Shown here: piece by piece, positions 1 to 7,417 of the stretch
Numbering within the stretch: position 1 is the first letter of the stretch
Layout of the letters: the number at the start of each line of letters is the position of its first letter
Source: Treponema sp. UBA792
GTDB taxonomy: Bacteria > Spirochaetota > Spirochaetia > Treponematales > Treponemataceae
Assembly: GCA_002296965.1 (NCBI GenBank)
Contig: DBIW01000034.1
Coordinates: 1 to 57,810 of the forward strand
Direction of reading: 5' to 3'
DNA length: 57,810 nt
The notes under the pieces: generated by a model
The model's database searches: none
The model's input: the letters and a program-made list of their open reading frames with translations, nothing else
Told to the model about the DNA's origin: nothing
Position numbers and translations under genes: made by a program

Positions 1-130
1 ACCCGTTTGACGGGTGGTTTGTCTCTGTGACCGGGACCTGAGCATAGATATATCCGTCGCCGATCAGAGACGCCTGCGGACGGAGTTGTGGAGCAGCCTT
101 TTAAGGAACTTCGGGAATGATGGAATTCCA
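1..130. other. Unresolved left edge, no gene supported
   Basis: These bases lie beyond the tmRNA terminator. On plus, a reading frame closes at the TGA near 39-41 and could be the last dozen codons of a gene entering from the left. On minus, a frame free of stops runs from about 95 out of the window but has no ATG. A small inverted repeat (ACCCG/CGGGT) occupies 1-15. Neither coding reading is convincing. Confidence 0.25.
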
Positions 131-131
131 T

Positions 132-159
132 AAAAAAACGCGGCGTGGATTGCCGCGTT
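132..159 (-). terminator. Rho-independent terminator of tmRNA
   Basis: An 8-bp GC-rich stem (AACGCGGC with GCCGCGTT) with a 7-base loop is followed on the minus strand by a run of seven T. It begins only a few bases after the tmRNA 3' end, so it should terminate that transcript. Confidence 0.9.
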
Positions 160-161
160 CT

Positions 162-534
162 TGGAGATGGCGAGAGTTGAACTCGCGTCCGAAAAAGTAA
201 ATCGTGCACATCTACAGATTTAGTCATGCGAGGTGTTTGTCGGAAGCCGGTAGCAGCATGACAAGCGTCGTCTTCTTATTCCGGTTATGATGTTCCGCAT
301 ACAGACCGGAAGCGGTATGCGGTAAGTCCCGTTTTTTAACAGAAGTTTCCGCTGCTCGGAACAGCGCGGCGGAAGTTCCGGCTCAGGCACGCTTACGCGG
401 CAAGAGCAAACTGTTCGTTTTCAGACTCTTCGTCTTCTCTGCGGTTGGCAGTTATAGTTTTTGTCAGTTCGGAGGACCTTCACCCTCATCTGCAGTACAG
501 GACTTCCCAATTCCGTCGAAACCGGAACATCCCC
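162..534 (-). ncRNA. ssrA: Transfer-messenger RNA (tmRNA)
   Basis: tmRNA rescues stalled ribosomes and tags the unfinished protein for proteolysis. The 5' end reads GGGGATG followed shortly by the diagnostic GGTTTCGAC. The 3' end carries a T-arm-like GTTCAACTC and CATCTCC, which pairs with the 5' GGGGATG to form the acceptor stem with one G-U pair. The discriminator A is at 162 and the terminal CCA is not encoded. The tag frame lies at 393-449 (minus), starts with resume codon GCC and ends GCT CTT GCC GCG TAA, giving ANRREDEESENEQFALAA. The tag is 18 residues and very acidic in its middle, longer than the roughly 10-12 residue tags I recall from E. coli and T. pallidum. The ALAA end is the usual ClpXP signal. 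Confidence 0.95.
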
Positions 535-543
535 TTTCTGGAT

Positions 544-572
544 AATATAGTGATTTTCATCCGCAGTGTCAA
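544..572 (-). promoter_or_regulatory. tmRNA promoter
   Basis: On the minus strand TTGACA (567-572) is separated by 17 bases from TATATT (544-549), ending 9 bases before the tmRNA 5' end. The -35 hexamer contains the TGA stop codon of the preceding transporter gene, so the RNA gene appears to have its own promoter nested in the end of that gene. Confidence 0.7.
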
Positions 573-1285
573 TCTTTTTCTTCGGTGGTGGAATCATCCC
601 TGTGTCTCATCCTTCTTGCCAGGTACAGAAACGGCGTGTCCATAAGGCTTGTGAAGACATAGATGACATAACATGACGTTGTTATCGACAGCAGTGTCCT
701 GCTGTCGTAGATTCCCGCGAATGCGCCGGTGTTGAATATAATTATGTTTATGAGCTGAGCCGCCATGGTCGCGGCGTTGTTTCTCAGCCACAGGAATTTT
801 TTTCTGTCCCCGCTTTTGTTTTCTGTTATCTTCCATATCGCATGGTACAGCTTTACGTCGAGAAATTCTGACACTATATATGCAATCTGGCTTGCCGCCA
901 GAATTCTCGGCGTGTTTCCGAACACAGCCCTGACTGCCGGCATCGCGATGTCCTGGGGTGAAGGCTCATAGAGCCTCCATAATACCGTGAATACTATGAA
1001 TATGCCTGATGTCAGGATTCCGATAAGCACGCCTTTGTCGGCATGTCTCTTGCCGTAGCGCTCGCTTAGTATGTCTGTCGCCAGAAAGCTTGATGCGAAA
1101 AGCGTATTGCCGAGCGTCTGTTCTATTCCGAAGGCGTATACGAGTATTGTGACCTCGATATTTGCGATTATCGTGGAGACCGCGATCCAGCTGTATATCC
1201 CGGCTTTTCCTGCCAGACGGTAGAAAAGCAGCAGCGAGCAGTATGACACTGCGAGAGATGCTGTTATAAGAAGTTCGTTTTGCAT
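569..1285 (-). CDS. yhhQ: Queuosine precursor transporter (YhhQ/VUT family)
   Basis: This 238-residue protein is almost entirely hydrophobic with about six membrane segments. It matches the VUT/DUF165 family, whose E. coli member YhhQ imports 7-deazaguanine precursors (preQ0/preQ1) of the tRNA nucleoside queuosine. The family-like stretch FLATDILSERYG near residues 69-80 and the later motif SQIAYIVSEFLDVKLY are visible. A GAGG sits about 8 bases before the ATG. It is separated by 292 bases from manA upstream, so it may have its own promoter. Its stop codon lies inside the tmRNA -35 box. The exact substrate (preQ0, preQ1 or queuine) cannot be read from sequence. Family assignment is secure. 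Confidence 0.88.
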   Translation of the reverse strand: MQNELLITASLAVSYCSLLLFYRLAGKAGIYSWIAVSTIIANIEVTILVYAFGIEQTLGNTLFASSFLATDILSERYGKRHADKGVLIGILTSGIFIVFTVLWRLYEPSPQDIAMPAVRAVFGNTPRILAASQIAYIVSEFLDVKLYHAIWKITENKSGDRKKFLWLRNNAATMAAQLINIIIFNTGAFAGIYDSRTLLSITTSCYVIYVFTSLMDTPFLYLARRMRHRDDSTTEEKD

Positions 1286-1577
1286 TTTTGCCTCATTGTG
1301 CGCGGATTCATGGATCTGCGCCGGAGAATTGACCTGGTTTTGTTCACGGCAGGAAGGACTGCGAACTGCCGCCCCGTCCGGCTGTAGAATCCGGAGGGAA
1401 ATGCTTCGCGGCGGTTTTCCTCATGGAAATTCCGCCGTCTTGTTTAAGCTGGACATATATCACAGGAGAACGGACGGTTCCATGGACTTCATGCGCCGGT
1501 CTTCGTTCACCTTTTGCCGGCTTGCAGATGTTTTGCCATGCCGCCGTTCCGTCATCCGGACAATCCGTTCAGGTCTG
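1286..1577. other. Intergenic leader region with possible RNA structure
   Basis: This gap separates manA from the transporter gene. Two structures are visible. One is an imperfect hairpin at 1410-1436 (GGCGG and TTTCC arms with their complements). The other is an interleaved pair of complements at about 1337-1365 (CGGCAG/CTGCCG and GTTC/GAAC) that could fold as a small pseudoknot in the transporter leader. Neither has a terminal T run, and I do not recognise a published preQ1 riboswitch consensus. No coding frame here is convincing. Confidence 0.35.
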
Positions 1578-2402
1578 TCATGTCCCGCTGGCGGCTCCGC
1601 ATTTTATGCGCATCACGCTTGCCGTGCCTTCCACCGTCACCCTCTCACCTGGCGAGACGGCGATTATCTCCTCGGCCTTGAGCGCTTCCGGCTCCGGATT
1701 CCTGTCTGATCTTATCACCGCCCTGTCCGCTGAGATCACATACAGGAGCTGCACGGAGGAGGGCGAATCCCCGGATTCCGCGGCCATGCTCCAGCCTCCG
1801 TTTATGTCCTTTTTCTCCATCGAGAAGTAACGGCAGCTGAATTCTCCCGGAAACGGAGCTACGGGAATCATTTCCTCCGATTTTATGACAGCAAGCCCCT
1901 TGTCTATATGAACCTCGCGGCCTCTGCCCCAGTCATAAAGTCTGTATGTAAGGTCGCATGACTGCTGCACCTCAAGAAGTCTGAGGCCGGCTCCTATCGC
2001 ATGGACGGTTCCTGCCGGTATAAAAATGAAGTCGTCTTTTTTCACGCGGACGAATTTAAGGTACTGCTCAAGGCTGTTCGTTTTTATCGCATCCGCGAGC
2101 GTCTCCTCCGATACGCCGTCATTTATGCCGTAGACGATTCTCGCGTCATCCGCCGCATCCAGCACATACCAGCATTCAGTTTTTCCCCGGTTTCCCTTTC
2201 CCTCAAGACGCACTGCCGCCTCGTCGTCAGGGTGAACCTGAATCGAAAGCGTGTCATCCGCCTGAATTATCTTCACAAGAAGAGGGTAGTCTCCGCCGCA
2301 TATATCCTGAAATTCCTTCTGAAGTCCGTTCGGATGCGTTGACGCGATCCACAGCTCATATCCCCAGATTTTTTCGGACAGTATTGGTTCAAGTCTTTTC
2401 AT
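1578..2402 (-). CDS. manA: Class I mannose-6-phosphate isomerase
   Basis: The enzyme interconverts fructose-6-phosphate and mannose-6-phosphate in the cytoplasm, feeding mannose into glycolysis or supplying GDP-mannose synthesis. The 274-residue length fits the short, Bacillus-type class I isomerases. Zinc-site motifs are visible: IQVHPDD near residues 54-60, the glutamate in GKTECWYV, and the histidine in PAGTVHAIGAG near residue 134. A GGAG lies 6 bases before the ATG. The gene starts 16 bases after the stop of the sugar nucleotidyltransferase on the same strand, so the two are probably cotranscribed and act in sugar-phosphate or glycan precursor metabolism. Confidence 0.93.
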   Translation of the reverse strand: MKRLEPILSEKIWGYELWIASTHPNGLQKEFQDICGGDYPLLVKIIQADDTLSIQVHPDDEAAVRLEGKGNRGKTECWYVLDAADDARIVYGINDGVSEETLADAIKTNSLEQYLKFVRVKKDDFIFIPAGTVHAIGAGLRLLEVQQSCDLTYRLYDWGRGREVHIDKGLAVIKSEEMIPVAPFPGEFSCRYFSMEKKDINGGWSMAAESGDSPSSVQLLYVISADRAVIRSDRNPEPEALKAEEIIAVSPGERVTVEGTASVMRIKCGAASGT

Positions 2403-2418
2403 AGGTAGCTCCGTGTCA

Positions 2419-3327
2419 TTATTTTTCCCAAAGCCGGTCAGGATAATATCCCGATCTTATCTTCTCCGCTATCTCGGCCCTGACATTCTGTCTGTCCTCG
2501 GGATAAGTCATTCCGAACCAGGACTCTTCCGACGTGAAGAATTTTATTGTTCCCTCTCCGTCCCTTATGATTTCCGCAGCAGCCGCAGGAAGAAGAGCCT
2601 CTGCTTTCGGACTGGCTGAATTCCCGGCTATGAATTCCTCCCAGTAGCGGTTGAATCCCTCGAATGCTTTCAGGCTGAATCCGAACAGGTTCATGCTTAC
2701 CCATTCCTTTCCTGTCATCAGGACTTTTCCTTCCGGCATTTCGCTCACGATGCTGTCACCCTCATAATATATCTTCAGGTTCTCGACGATGTTCTCAAGC
2801 TGTCCGTCACGTACCGAGCAGACTCCGCGTGACACGGAACCGCTGCGGCTCATCGTATTTCCGAGCACATATCCGACCATGGCATGTTCAGATGTATACG
2901 GATCCGCGGATGAGAGATATGCTCCGAGCGTGGCGAACGCCTCCTTTCCGTAATAGTCGTCTGCATTTATCACCGCAAATGGAGTCTTCACGGCTTTTTC
3001 CGCGCACAGAACCGCATGTGTCGTTCCCCATGGCTTTGTCCGCGACGATAAGGCCTTCTTCTGCTCCTCGGTGAGCAGGCTGTCCATTCCCTGAAACACA
3101 TACTCCGCGTCGAAATTTCTCGCCACCCGGTCAAACAGCCTCTCGCGGAAATCAGATTCTATATCCTTGCGTATTATGTATACGACCTTTCCGAATCCGC
3201 AGCGTTTCGCGTCATAGGTGGCATAGTCAAGAAGACATTCCCCGTTCGCACCCACGGCGTCAATCTGTTTGACTCCGCCGTATCTGCTTCCCATTCCTGC
3301 GGCCAGAACCAGCAATGTTGGTTTCAT
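2419..3327 (-). CDS. Sugar-phosphate nucleotidyltransferase family protein
   Basis: This 302-residue protein has the N-terminal signature of the nucleotidyltransferase fold (LVLAAGMGSRYGG-VKQ), where the glycine-rich loop binds the NTP and a downstream lysine contacts phosphate. NADDYYG near residue 130 corresponds to the metal-binding segment. Such enzymes join a sugar- or alcohol-phosphate to a nucleotide. The substrate cannot be identified from sequence. Linkage to manA suggests hexose-phosphate metabolism, but I see no specific GDP-mannose pyrophosphorylase signature. AGGAG lies about 10 bases before the ATG, and a promoter with an exact TATAAT lies upstream. Confidence 0.85.
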   Translation of the reverse strand: MKPTLLVLAAGMGSRYGGVKQIDAVGANGECLLDYATYDAKRCGFGKVVYIIRKDIESDFRERLFDRVARNFDAEYVFQGMDSLLTEEQKKALSSRTKPWGTTHAVLCAEKAVKTPFAVINADDYYGKEAFATLGAYLSSADPYTSEHAMVGYVLGNTMSRSGSVSRGVCSVRDGQLENIVENLKIYYEGDSIVSEMPEGKVLMTGKEWVSMNLFGFSLKAFEGFNRYWEEFIAGNSASPKAEALLPAAAAEIIRDGEGTIKFFTSEESWFGMTYPEDRQNVRAEIAEKIRSGYYPDRLWEK

Positions 3328-3364
3328 TTCTGATAATCTCCTGTAAGTGAACTTTACGGAACAT

Positions 3365-3393
3365 ATTATAGTGAATTATGACCGGTAAGTAAA
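3365..3393 (-). promoter_or_regulatory. Promoter of nucleotidyltransferase-manA operon
   Basis: On minus, TATAAT (3365-3370) lies 17 bases downstream of TTTACT (3388-3393). It sits about 37 bases before the start codon, leaving a normal leader that contains AGGAG. This is a leadered contrast to the leaderless starts elsewhere in the window. Confidence 0.6.
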
Positions 3394-3507
3394 CGATGAG
3401 CTCAGGATGTGTTTTTCAGGCTTTGAATTTGTTGTTTCTTTTCCGGATTTGTGATAGCCTGTTCCAATATCAATATTTGTGCGGTTCTGTGCCGCGTGGA
3501 GTTAGTA

Positions 3508-4956
3508 ATGGCAAAAGAAGCAGATTCACATAAGTGCACGTTGGATAAAATCATAAGTCTTTGCAAGAGACGCGGTTTTGTGTACCAGGCCTCCGAGATT
3601 TACGGCGGTCAGGCCGGAGCTTGGGATTACGGTCCTCTCGGCGTCGAGTTCAAGCGGAACATCCAGAACGCCTGGTGGAAGGAGATGACGCAGCTTCATG
3701 ACGATGTTGTCGGACTTGACTCCGCCATTTTCCAGCACCATACGACATGGGAGGCTTCCGGACACGTGGCCCATTTCTCGGATCCCATGATTGACTGCAT
3801 GGAATGCAACGCGCGTTTCCGTGCCGACAAGCTTATAGAGGATTTCTGTGCGGCTCATGATGTCGTTCCGGAGAAACCTGTTGATGCGATGAGCCATGAG
3901 GAGATGAAGTCGTTCATCGAGGAGCACGGAATGAACTGCCCGACATGCGGAAAGCATAAATTCACCGATGTCCGAGAGTTCAACCTGATGTTCAAGACCT
4001 ATCAGGGACCGGTCGCCACGGACACGTCAATCATCTACCTGCGTCCGGAAACCTGTCAGGGAATTTTCACCGATTTCAAGAGCATCGTCCAGTCAAACAG
4101 GATGAAGGTTCCGTTCGGCGTCGCGCAGGTGGGAAAATCATTCCGGAACGAGATAATATTCAAGAATTTCATTTTCAGGACCTGTGAATTCGAGCAGATG
4201 GAGATGGAATATTTCTGCAAGCCGGGAACTGAGGACGAGACGTTTGACCGCTGGAGAAAGGACCGCTGGAATTTCTACCTGAAATACGGAATCTCCGATA
4301 AGAACCTGAGATGGCACCATCACGACAAGCTCGCGCATTATGCCAAGGATGCCTATGACGTGACATACAATTTCCCGATCGGATTCGAGGAGGTCGAGGG
4401 AATCCACAGCCGGACTGACTTTGATCTGAGCCAGCATGCGAAATATTCAAAGAAGGACATGAGCTATATTGATCAGGATGACGGAAACAGAAAGTACATT
4501 CCCTATGTGATAGAGACATCCGCCGGTCTGAACAGGAATTTCCTGATGTTCCTTTGCGAGGCCTACGAGGAGCAGAACGTGGCGAAGGAAGGCGAGCCTG
4601 AGGACTACAGGACCGTGCTTCACCTTGACCCGCGTCTTGCGCCGGTGACTGTCGCCGTGCTTCCGCTCATGAAGAAGGACGGGCTTGCCGAGCTTGCGAA
4701 GGAGATTCAGCATGAGCTGAAGGAGGACTTTGTCACGGACTATGATGTCTCCGGAACGATAGGAAAGCGTTACCGCCGTCAGGACGAGATAGGAACTCCG
4801 TTCTGTGTCACCATCGACCATGACACACTTGAGAACGGTTCCGTCACGATACGTTTCCGCGACAGCATGGAGCAGATCCGCGTGAGCCGTGCCGATCTTG
4901 TCACGGAGATCCAGAAGGCCGTGAGAAATTACAGGCAGCCTGAGAAGAAGGACTGA
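3508..4956 (+). CDS. glyQS: Glycyl-tRNA synthetase, homodimeric type
   Basis: The enzyme charges tRNA-Gly. It is the single-chain class II form found in archaea, eukaryotes and some bacteria, not the alpha2-beta2 GlyQ/GlyS form. GFVYQASEIYGG near the N-terminus, RPETCQGIF (motif 2 region) and GIHSRTDFDLSQH are characteristic. The C-terminal part is a typical anticodon-binding domain (LDPRLAPVTVAVLPL onward). A CNMECNARF/CPTCGKH cysteine pattern suggests a zinc knuckle. The reading frame is open farther upstream, but ATG 3508 is preferred: GGAG lies 6 bases before it and MAKEADSHKCTLDKI aligns with the usual start, giving 482 residues. Confidence 0.95.
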   Translation: MAKEADSHKCTLDKIISLCKRRGFVYQASEIYGGQAGAWDYGPLGVEFKRNIQNAWWKEMTQLHDDVVGLDSAIFQHHTTWEASGHVAHFSDPMIDCMECNARFRADKLIEDFCAAHDVVPEKPVDAMSHEEMKSFIEEHGMNCPTCGKHKFTDVREFNLMFKTYQGPVATDTSIIYLRPETCQGIFTDFKSIVQSNRMKVPFGVAQVGKSFRNEIIFKNFIFRTCEFEQMEMEYFCKPGTEDETFDRWRKDRWNFYLKYGISDKNLRWHHHDKLAHYAKDAYDVTYNFPIGFEEVEGIHSRTDFDLSQHAKYSKKDMSYIDQDDGNRKYIPYVIETSAGLNRNFLMFLCEAYEEQNVAKEGEPEDYRTVLHLDPRLAPVTVAVLPLMKKDGLAELAKEIQHELKEDFVTDYDVSGTIGKRYRRQDEIGTPFCVTIDHDTLENGSVTIRFRDSMEQIRVSRADLVTEIQKAVRNYRQPEKKD

Positions 4957-4969
4957 GACGCTTTCTGTT

Positions 4970-5719
4970 ATGGAATATATCAGACTTGGAAGGACAAACC
5001 TGCTTGTGAGCCGTGTCGCGCTCGGTGCGATGCGGCTTTCCGGTGACAGCGCCGCATCCGTAATAAGAAAGGCCTATGAGTCCGGAATAAATTTCTTCGA
5101 CACATCGGGGCGCACACCTGACAGCGAGAAGCTGCTGGGCGATGCCCTGTATGACATAAGGCAGAATGTCTTTCTCGCGACCACGACATCGTCAGAGACT
5201 CCCGGTGAGCTGCGGAGCGATCTTGAGTCAAGCCTGACTACTTTTCATTGTGATTTTGTGGATCTGTATCAGTTCGAGACGGAGTCATCTGTTCCTGTTC
5301 CAGGAGAACCTGACGGAATCTATGACACCCTTGTGTCGATGCGTGAATCGGGCCGGATAAGGCATTTCGGATTGGTTACGAAAAATCTTGAGACCGCGGA
5401 GACGGCCGTCAGATCCGGACTTTATGAGACAATCCAGTTTCCTTTCAGCATGGTCAGTTCCGAGCAGACAGCCGGAATCGTGACCCTCTGCGCGGAGAAT
5501 GACATCGGGTTCATCGCCATGCAGCCGCTGGGCGGGGGACTGATCCAGAACATTCCGCTTGCGCTTGGATTCCTCAGCCAGTTTGAGAATGTGGTTCCGA
5601 TATGGGGGGCGCAGACGGCGGAGGAGCTGGAGCAGATTCTTTATTTCAATGAGCATCCTCCCGTGATTGACGAGAAATTCAGGAATGATGTCGAGATGGT
5701 GAGGATTTTCTTCAACTGA
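4970..5719 (+). CDS. Aldo/keto reductase-like protein lacking most catalytic residues
   Basis: The 249-residue sequence follows the aldo/keto reductase TIM barrel from beginning to end, with LGRTNLLVSRVALGAMRL at the N-terminus, FFDTS near 42-46 and SEKLLG near 52-57. Family members reduce carbonyls with NADPH using Asp, Tyr, Lys and His. Aligning by the usual spacing, Asp44 is present, but the Tyr position is Thr49, the Lys position in ATKT is Thr72 (ATTT), and the His position in YQ-H is Glu103 (YQFE). At 249 residues it is also shorter than most family members, with a curtailed cofactor-binding end. It starts 13 bases after glyQS. It is probably a non-catalytic or repurposed relative. The frame is intact, so I do not call it a pseudogene. 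Confidence 0.8.
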   Translation: MEYIRLGRTNLLVSRVALGAMRLSGDSAASVIRKAYESGINFFDTSGRTPDSEKLLGDALYDIRQNVFLATTTSSETPGELRSDLESSLTTFHCDFVDLYQFETESSVPVPGEPDGIYDTLVSMRESGRIRHFGLVTKNLETAETAVRSGLYETIQFPFSMVSSEQTAGIVTLCAENDIGFIAMQPLGGGLIQNIPLALGFLSQFENVVPIWGAQTAEELEQILYFNEHPPVIDEKFRNDVEMVRIFFN

Positions 5720-5749
5720 AAGCGGCCCATCTCCGCAGTGTTCCATCGG

Positions 5750-5790
5750 AAAACGGTTTCCGTCCGTTCGTGGCGGAGGCCGTTTTTTTT
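5750..5790 (+). terminator. Rho-independent terminator after the AKR-like gene
   Basis: A 15-bp stem (arms 5750-5764 and 5772-5786, three G-U pairs) with a 7-base loop ends in a run of eight T on plus. It lies between two convergent genes. On minus the T run is only four, so it should act mainly on the glyQS-AKR transcript. Confidence 0.85.
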
Positions 5791-5815
5791 CCGTGTTTCT
5801 GCAGGCTGCCAGTGT

Positions 5816-7174
5816 TCAGTCAAAAAAGCTTATGTCTATTTCCTCTGTATCCGAGTCGGAATTTTTCTGAGTTCCGGAGGCCTTCACGGCAGGAGCCGTC
5901 TGAGCCGCCTGTTTTTCCGCGGTTTCTGCGGCTGCCTGTCTCTCCTCTGCGGCTTTGTTGACTTCGGCCGCGGCTTTCAGGGCATCCTCCTGCTCACGTT
6001 TGCTCAGAACCCTCAGAATCTGGTTCTGGCCGTTGTCTGTCTGAACCGTTTTCGGCGATCCGTCGGGAGATTTTTCTGTCAGCATCTGAACCACCGGGCA
6101 CTTCGGATTGTCCGGCGTGACATCCGTCACAAGCGCGATTTTTCCGTTTCTGAGGTAGACATAGGCTCCGATCGGAAACAGCGATATGCTGTAGAGAAGG
6201 GCTTTTATCACCGAATCGTCGTACTGATGGTTCTGGTTCTTCAGAATTTCGACCATCGCATCAAAGGTGGAGCGTTCCTCCTTGTACTGCCTGGGTGATG
6301 TTATCGCCTCGAAGGAGCAGGCGACAGATATTATCTTTGCGATCGTCGTGATTTTGTCGCCCGAAAGCCTGCGCGGATAACCGGTCCCGTTCTCCTTCTC
6401 GTGGTGCTCAAGGATTCCGAGCTGCACGGACAGCGGAAAATCAAGATCCTTCGCTATCGTGTAGCCGAATATCGGATGCTTCAGAATCTGCGCCTTCTCT
6501 CCCGGAAGAAGCCTTCTGTCGGTCATGTAAATCTGCGGAGGAATACGGAGCATTCCTATCTCATGAAGAATGCAGGCCGTTCCCAGGTCAATCATTTTCG
6601 AGAGCGGCAGATGGAGCTGGAGCCCTATTGACAGTGCGAGCACGGTGCTTCTCATGGAATGCGTGACGAGAAAATTCAGGTCCGGCGAGATCTGCGCCGG
6701 GTTTATCCTGAGGATGTATCTTCTGTTCTCCTTTATGAATATGCACAGATCCTTCACCGTCTCTGAAAGCTCCTTCTGGTCTATGTCACCGTGCGTGGAG
6801 AAATGTGTGAACAGGCTGTTGATGTAGTTCATATATTCGTTGTATATGCCCTGAACAATCTCCATCCTTGACTTGTCGCTGTTGCTGAGCCTTATATTCT
6901 TTGAATTCTCAAGGGCCTTTCTGACGGATTCGCCTATCTTTCCGCCCTGCTTTGTCCCGCCTGCGCCGGCATCCTCCTCTCCGGATGAAATTTCCCCTCC
7001 GAGGCTTATGTTGCCTTCGCAGTACACATCGGTGAATTCCCATTCCGCGAGAGCCTTTTTCAGCTCGGCGGTGACAGGAGCGCTCTGCGGAAGAAGAATC
7101 AGCGAGTTGTCAAGCATAAGGTCGTTCGTAAAGCTTAGGCCTTCGGTCATGGATTCTACAGATATTTTTTCCAT
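5816..7174 (-). CDS. HD-GYP domain protein (cyclic-di-GMP phosphodiesterase family)
   Basis: HD-GYP enzymes hydrolyse cyclic-di-GMP. The protein has an N-terminal segment resembling the domain that often precedes HD-GYP (about residues 1-40), a linker, and the HD-GYP core at about 165-330. The first metal motif, normally HD-GK, reads HEIGM at 204-208, with Glu replacing Asp. The later part, HH at 257-258 followed by NGTGYP, is well conserved. The tail from about 380 is rich in Ala, Glu and Gln and ends in an acidic segment. ATG 7174 is chosen because GGAG lies about 9 bases upstream and MEKISVESMTEG fits the family start. The frame is open farther upstream through a terminator, which argues against a longer protein. 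Confidence 0.88.
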   Translation of the reverse strand: MEKISVESMTEGLSFTNDLMLDNSLILLPQSAPVTAELKKALAEWEFTDVYCEGNISLGGEISSGEEDAGAGGTKQGGKIGESVRKALENSKNIRLSNSDKSRMEIVQGIYNEYMNYINSLFTHFSTHGDIDQKELSETVKDLCIFIKENRRYILRINPAQISPDLNFLVTHSMRSTVLALSIGLQLHLPLSKMIDLGTACILHEIGMLRIPPQIYMTDRRLLPGEKAQILKHPIFGYTIAKDLDFPLSVQLGILEHHEKENGTGYPRRLSGDKITTIAKIISVACSFEAITSPRQYKEERSTFDAMVEILKNQNHQYDDSVIKALLYSISLFPIGAYVYLRNGKIALVTDVTPDNPKCPVVQMLTEKSPDGSPKTVQTDNGQNQILRVLSKREQEDALKAAAEVNKAAEERQAAAETAEKQAAQTAPAVKASGTQKNSDSDTEEIDISFFD

Positions 7175-7288
7175 AATATAAAGCTCCTGTCTATATTTTC
7201 GGCATGAATTCACGCAGGGATGAGGTTTTCCGTATGTTTTAGCGGAACGGTTTTCTCTGCGCCCGGCTGCCGGAAAGGTGAGACGTGC

Positions 7289-7328
7289 AAAAAAAAAGTT
7301 GAAAAACCTCACACGTTTTTCAACTTTT
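7289..7328 (-). terminator. Rho-independent terminator of the exonuclease gene
   Basis: A perfect 14-bp AT-rich stem (7294-7307 with 7315-7328) and 7-base loop precede a T run on minus (complement of nine A at 7289-7297). It lies about 90 bases after the exonuclease stop and upstream of the HD-GYP gene, separating the two minus-strand units. Confidence 0.85.
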
Positions 7329-7364
7329 AAAGTGAACAAAGAAAGGGTACAGGCGTCTGGATGT

Positions 7365-7407
7365 CTGCCGTCCGTCATTCCCTGCTGATTATATTATCGG
7401 ACGGCAG
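7365..7407. repeat. Perfect 10-bp inverted repeat
   Basis: CTGCCGTCCG (7365-7374) is repeated in inverse complement at 7398-7407 with a 23-base AT-rich spacer. It lies between the exonuclease stop codon and its terminator. It could be an mRNA 3' stabilising stem or a protein-binding palindrome for the HD-GYP promoter region. It has no T run and is not a terminator. Confidence 0.6.
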
Positions 7408-7417
7408 GGGTGCCACT

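Noticed and set aside
1..130. Partial gene at the left edge
   Set aside because: Short frames exist on both strands but neither has a supportable start or family.
1286..1577. preQ1 riboswitch
   Set aside because: No match to the type I, II or III consensus I know. Only a speculative pseudoknot was kept as a finding.
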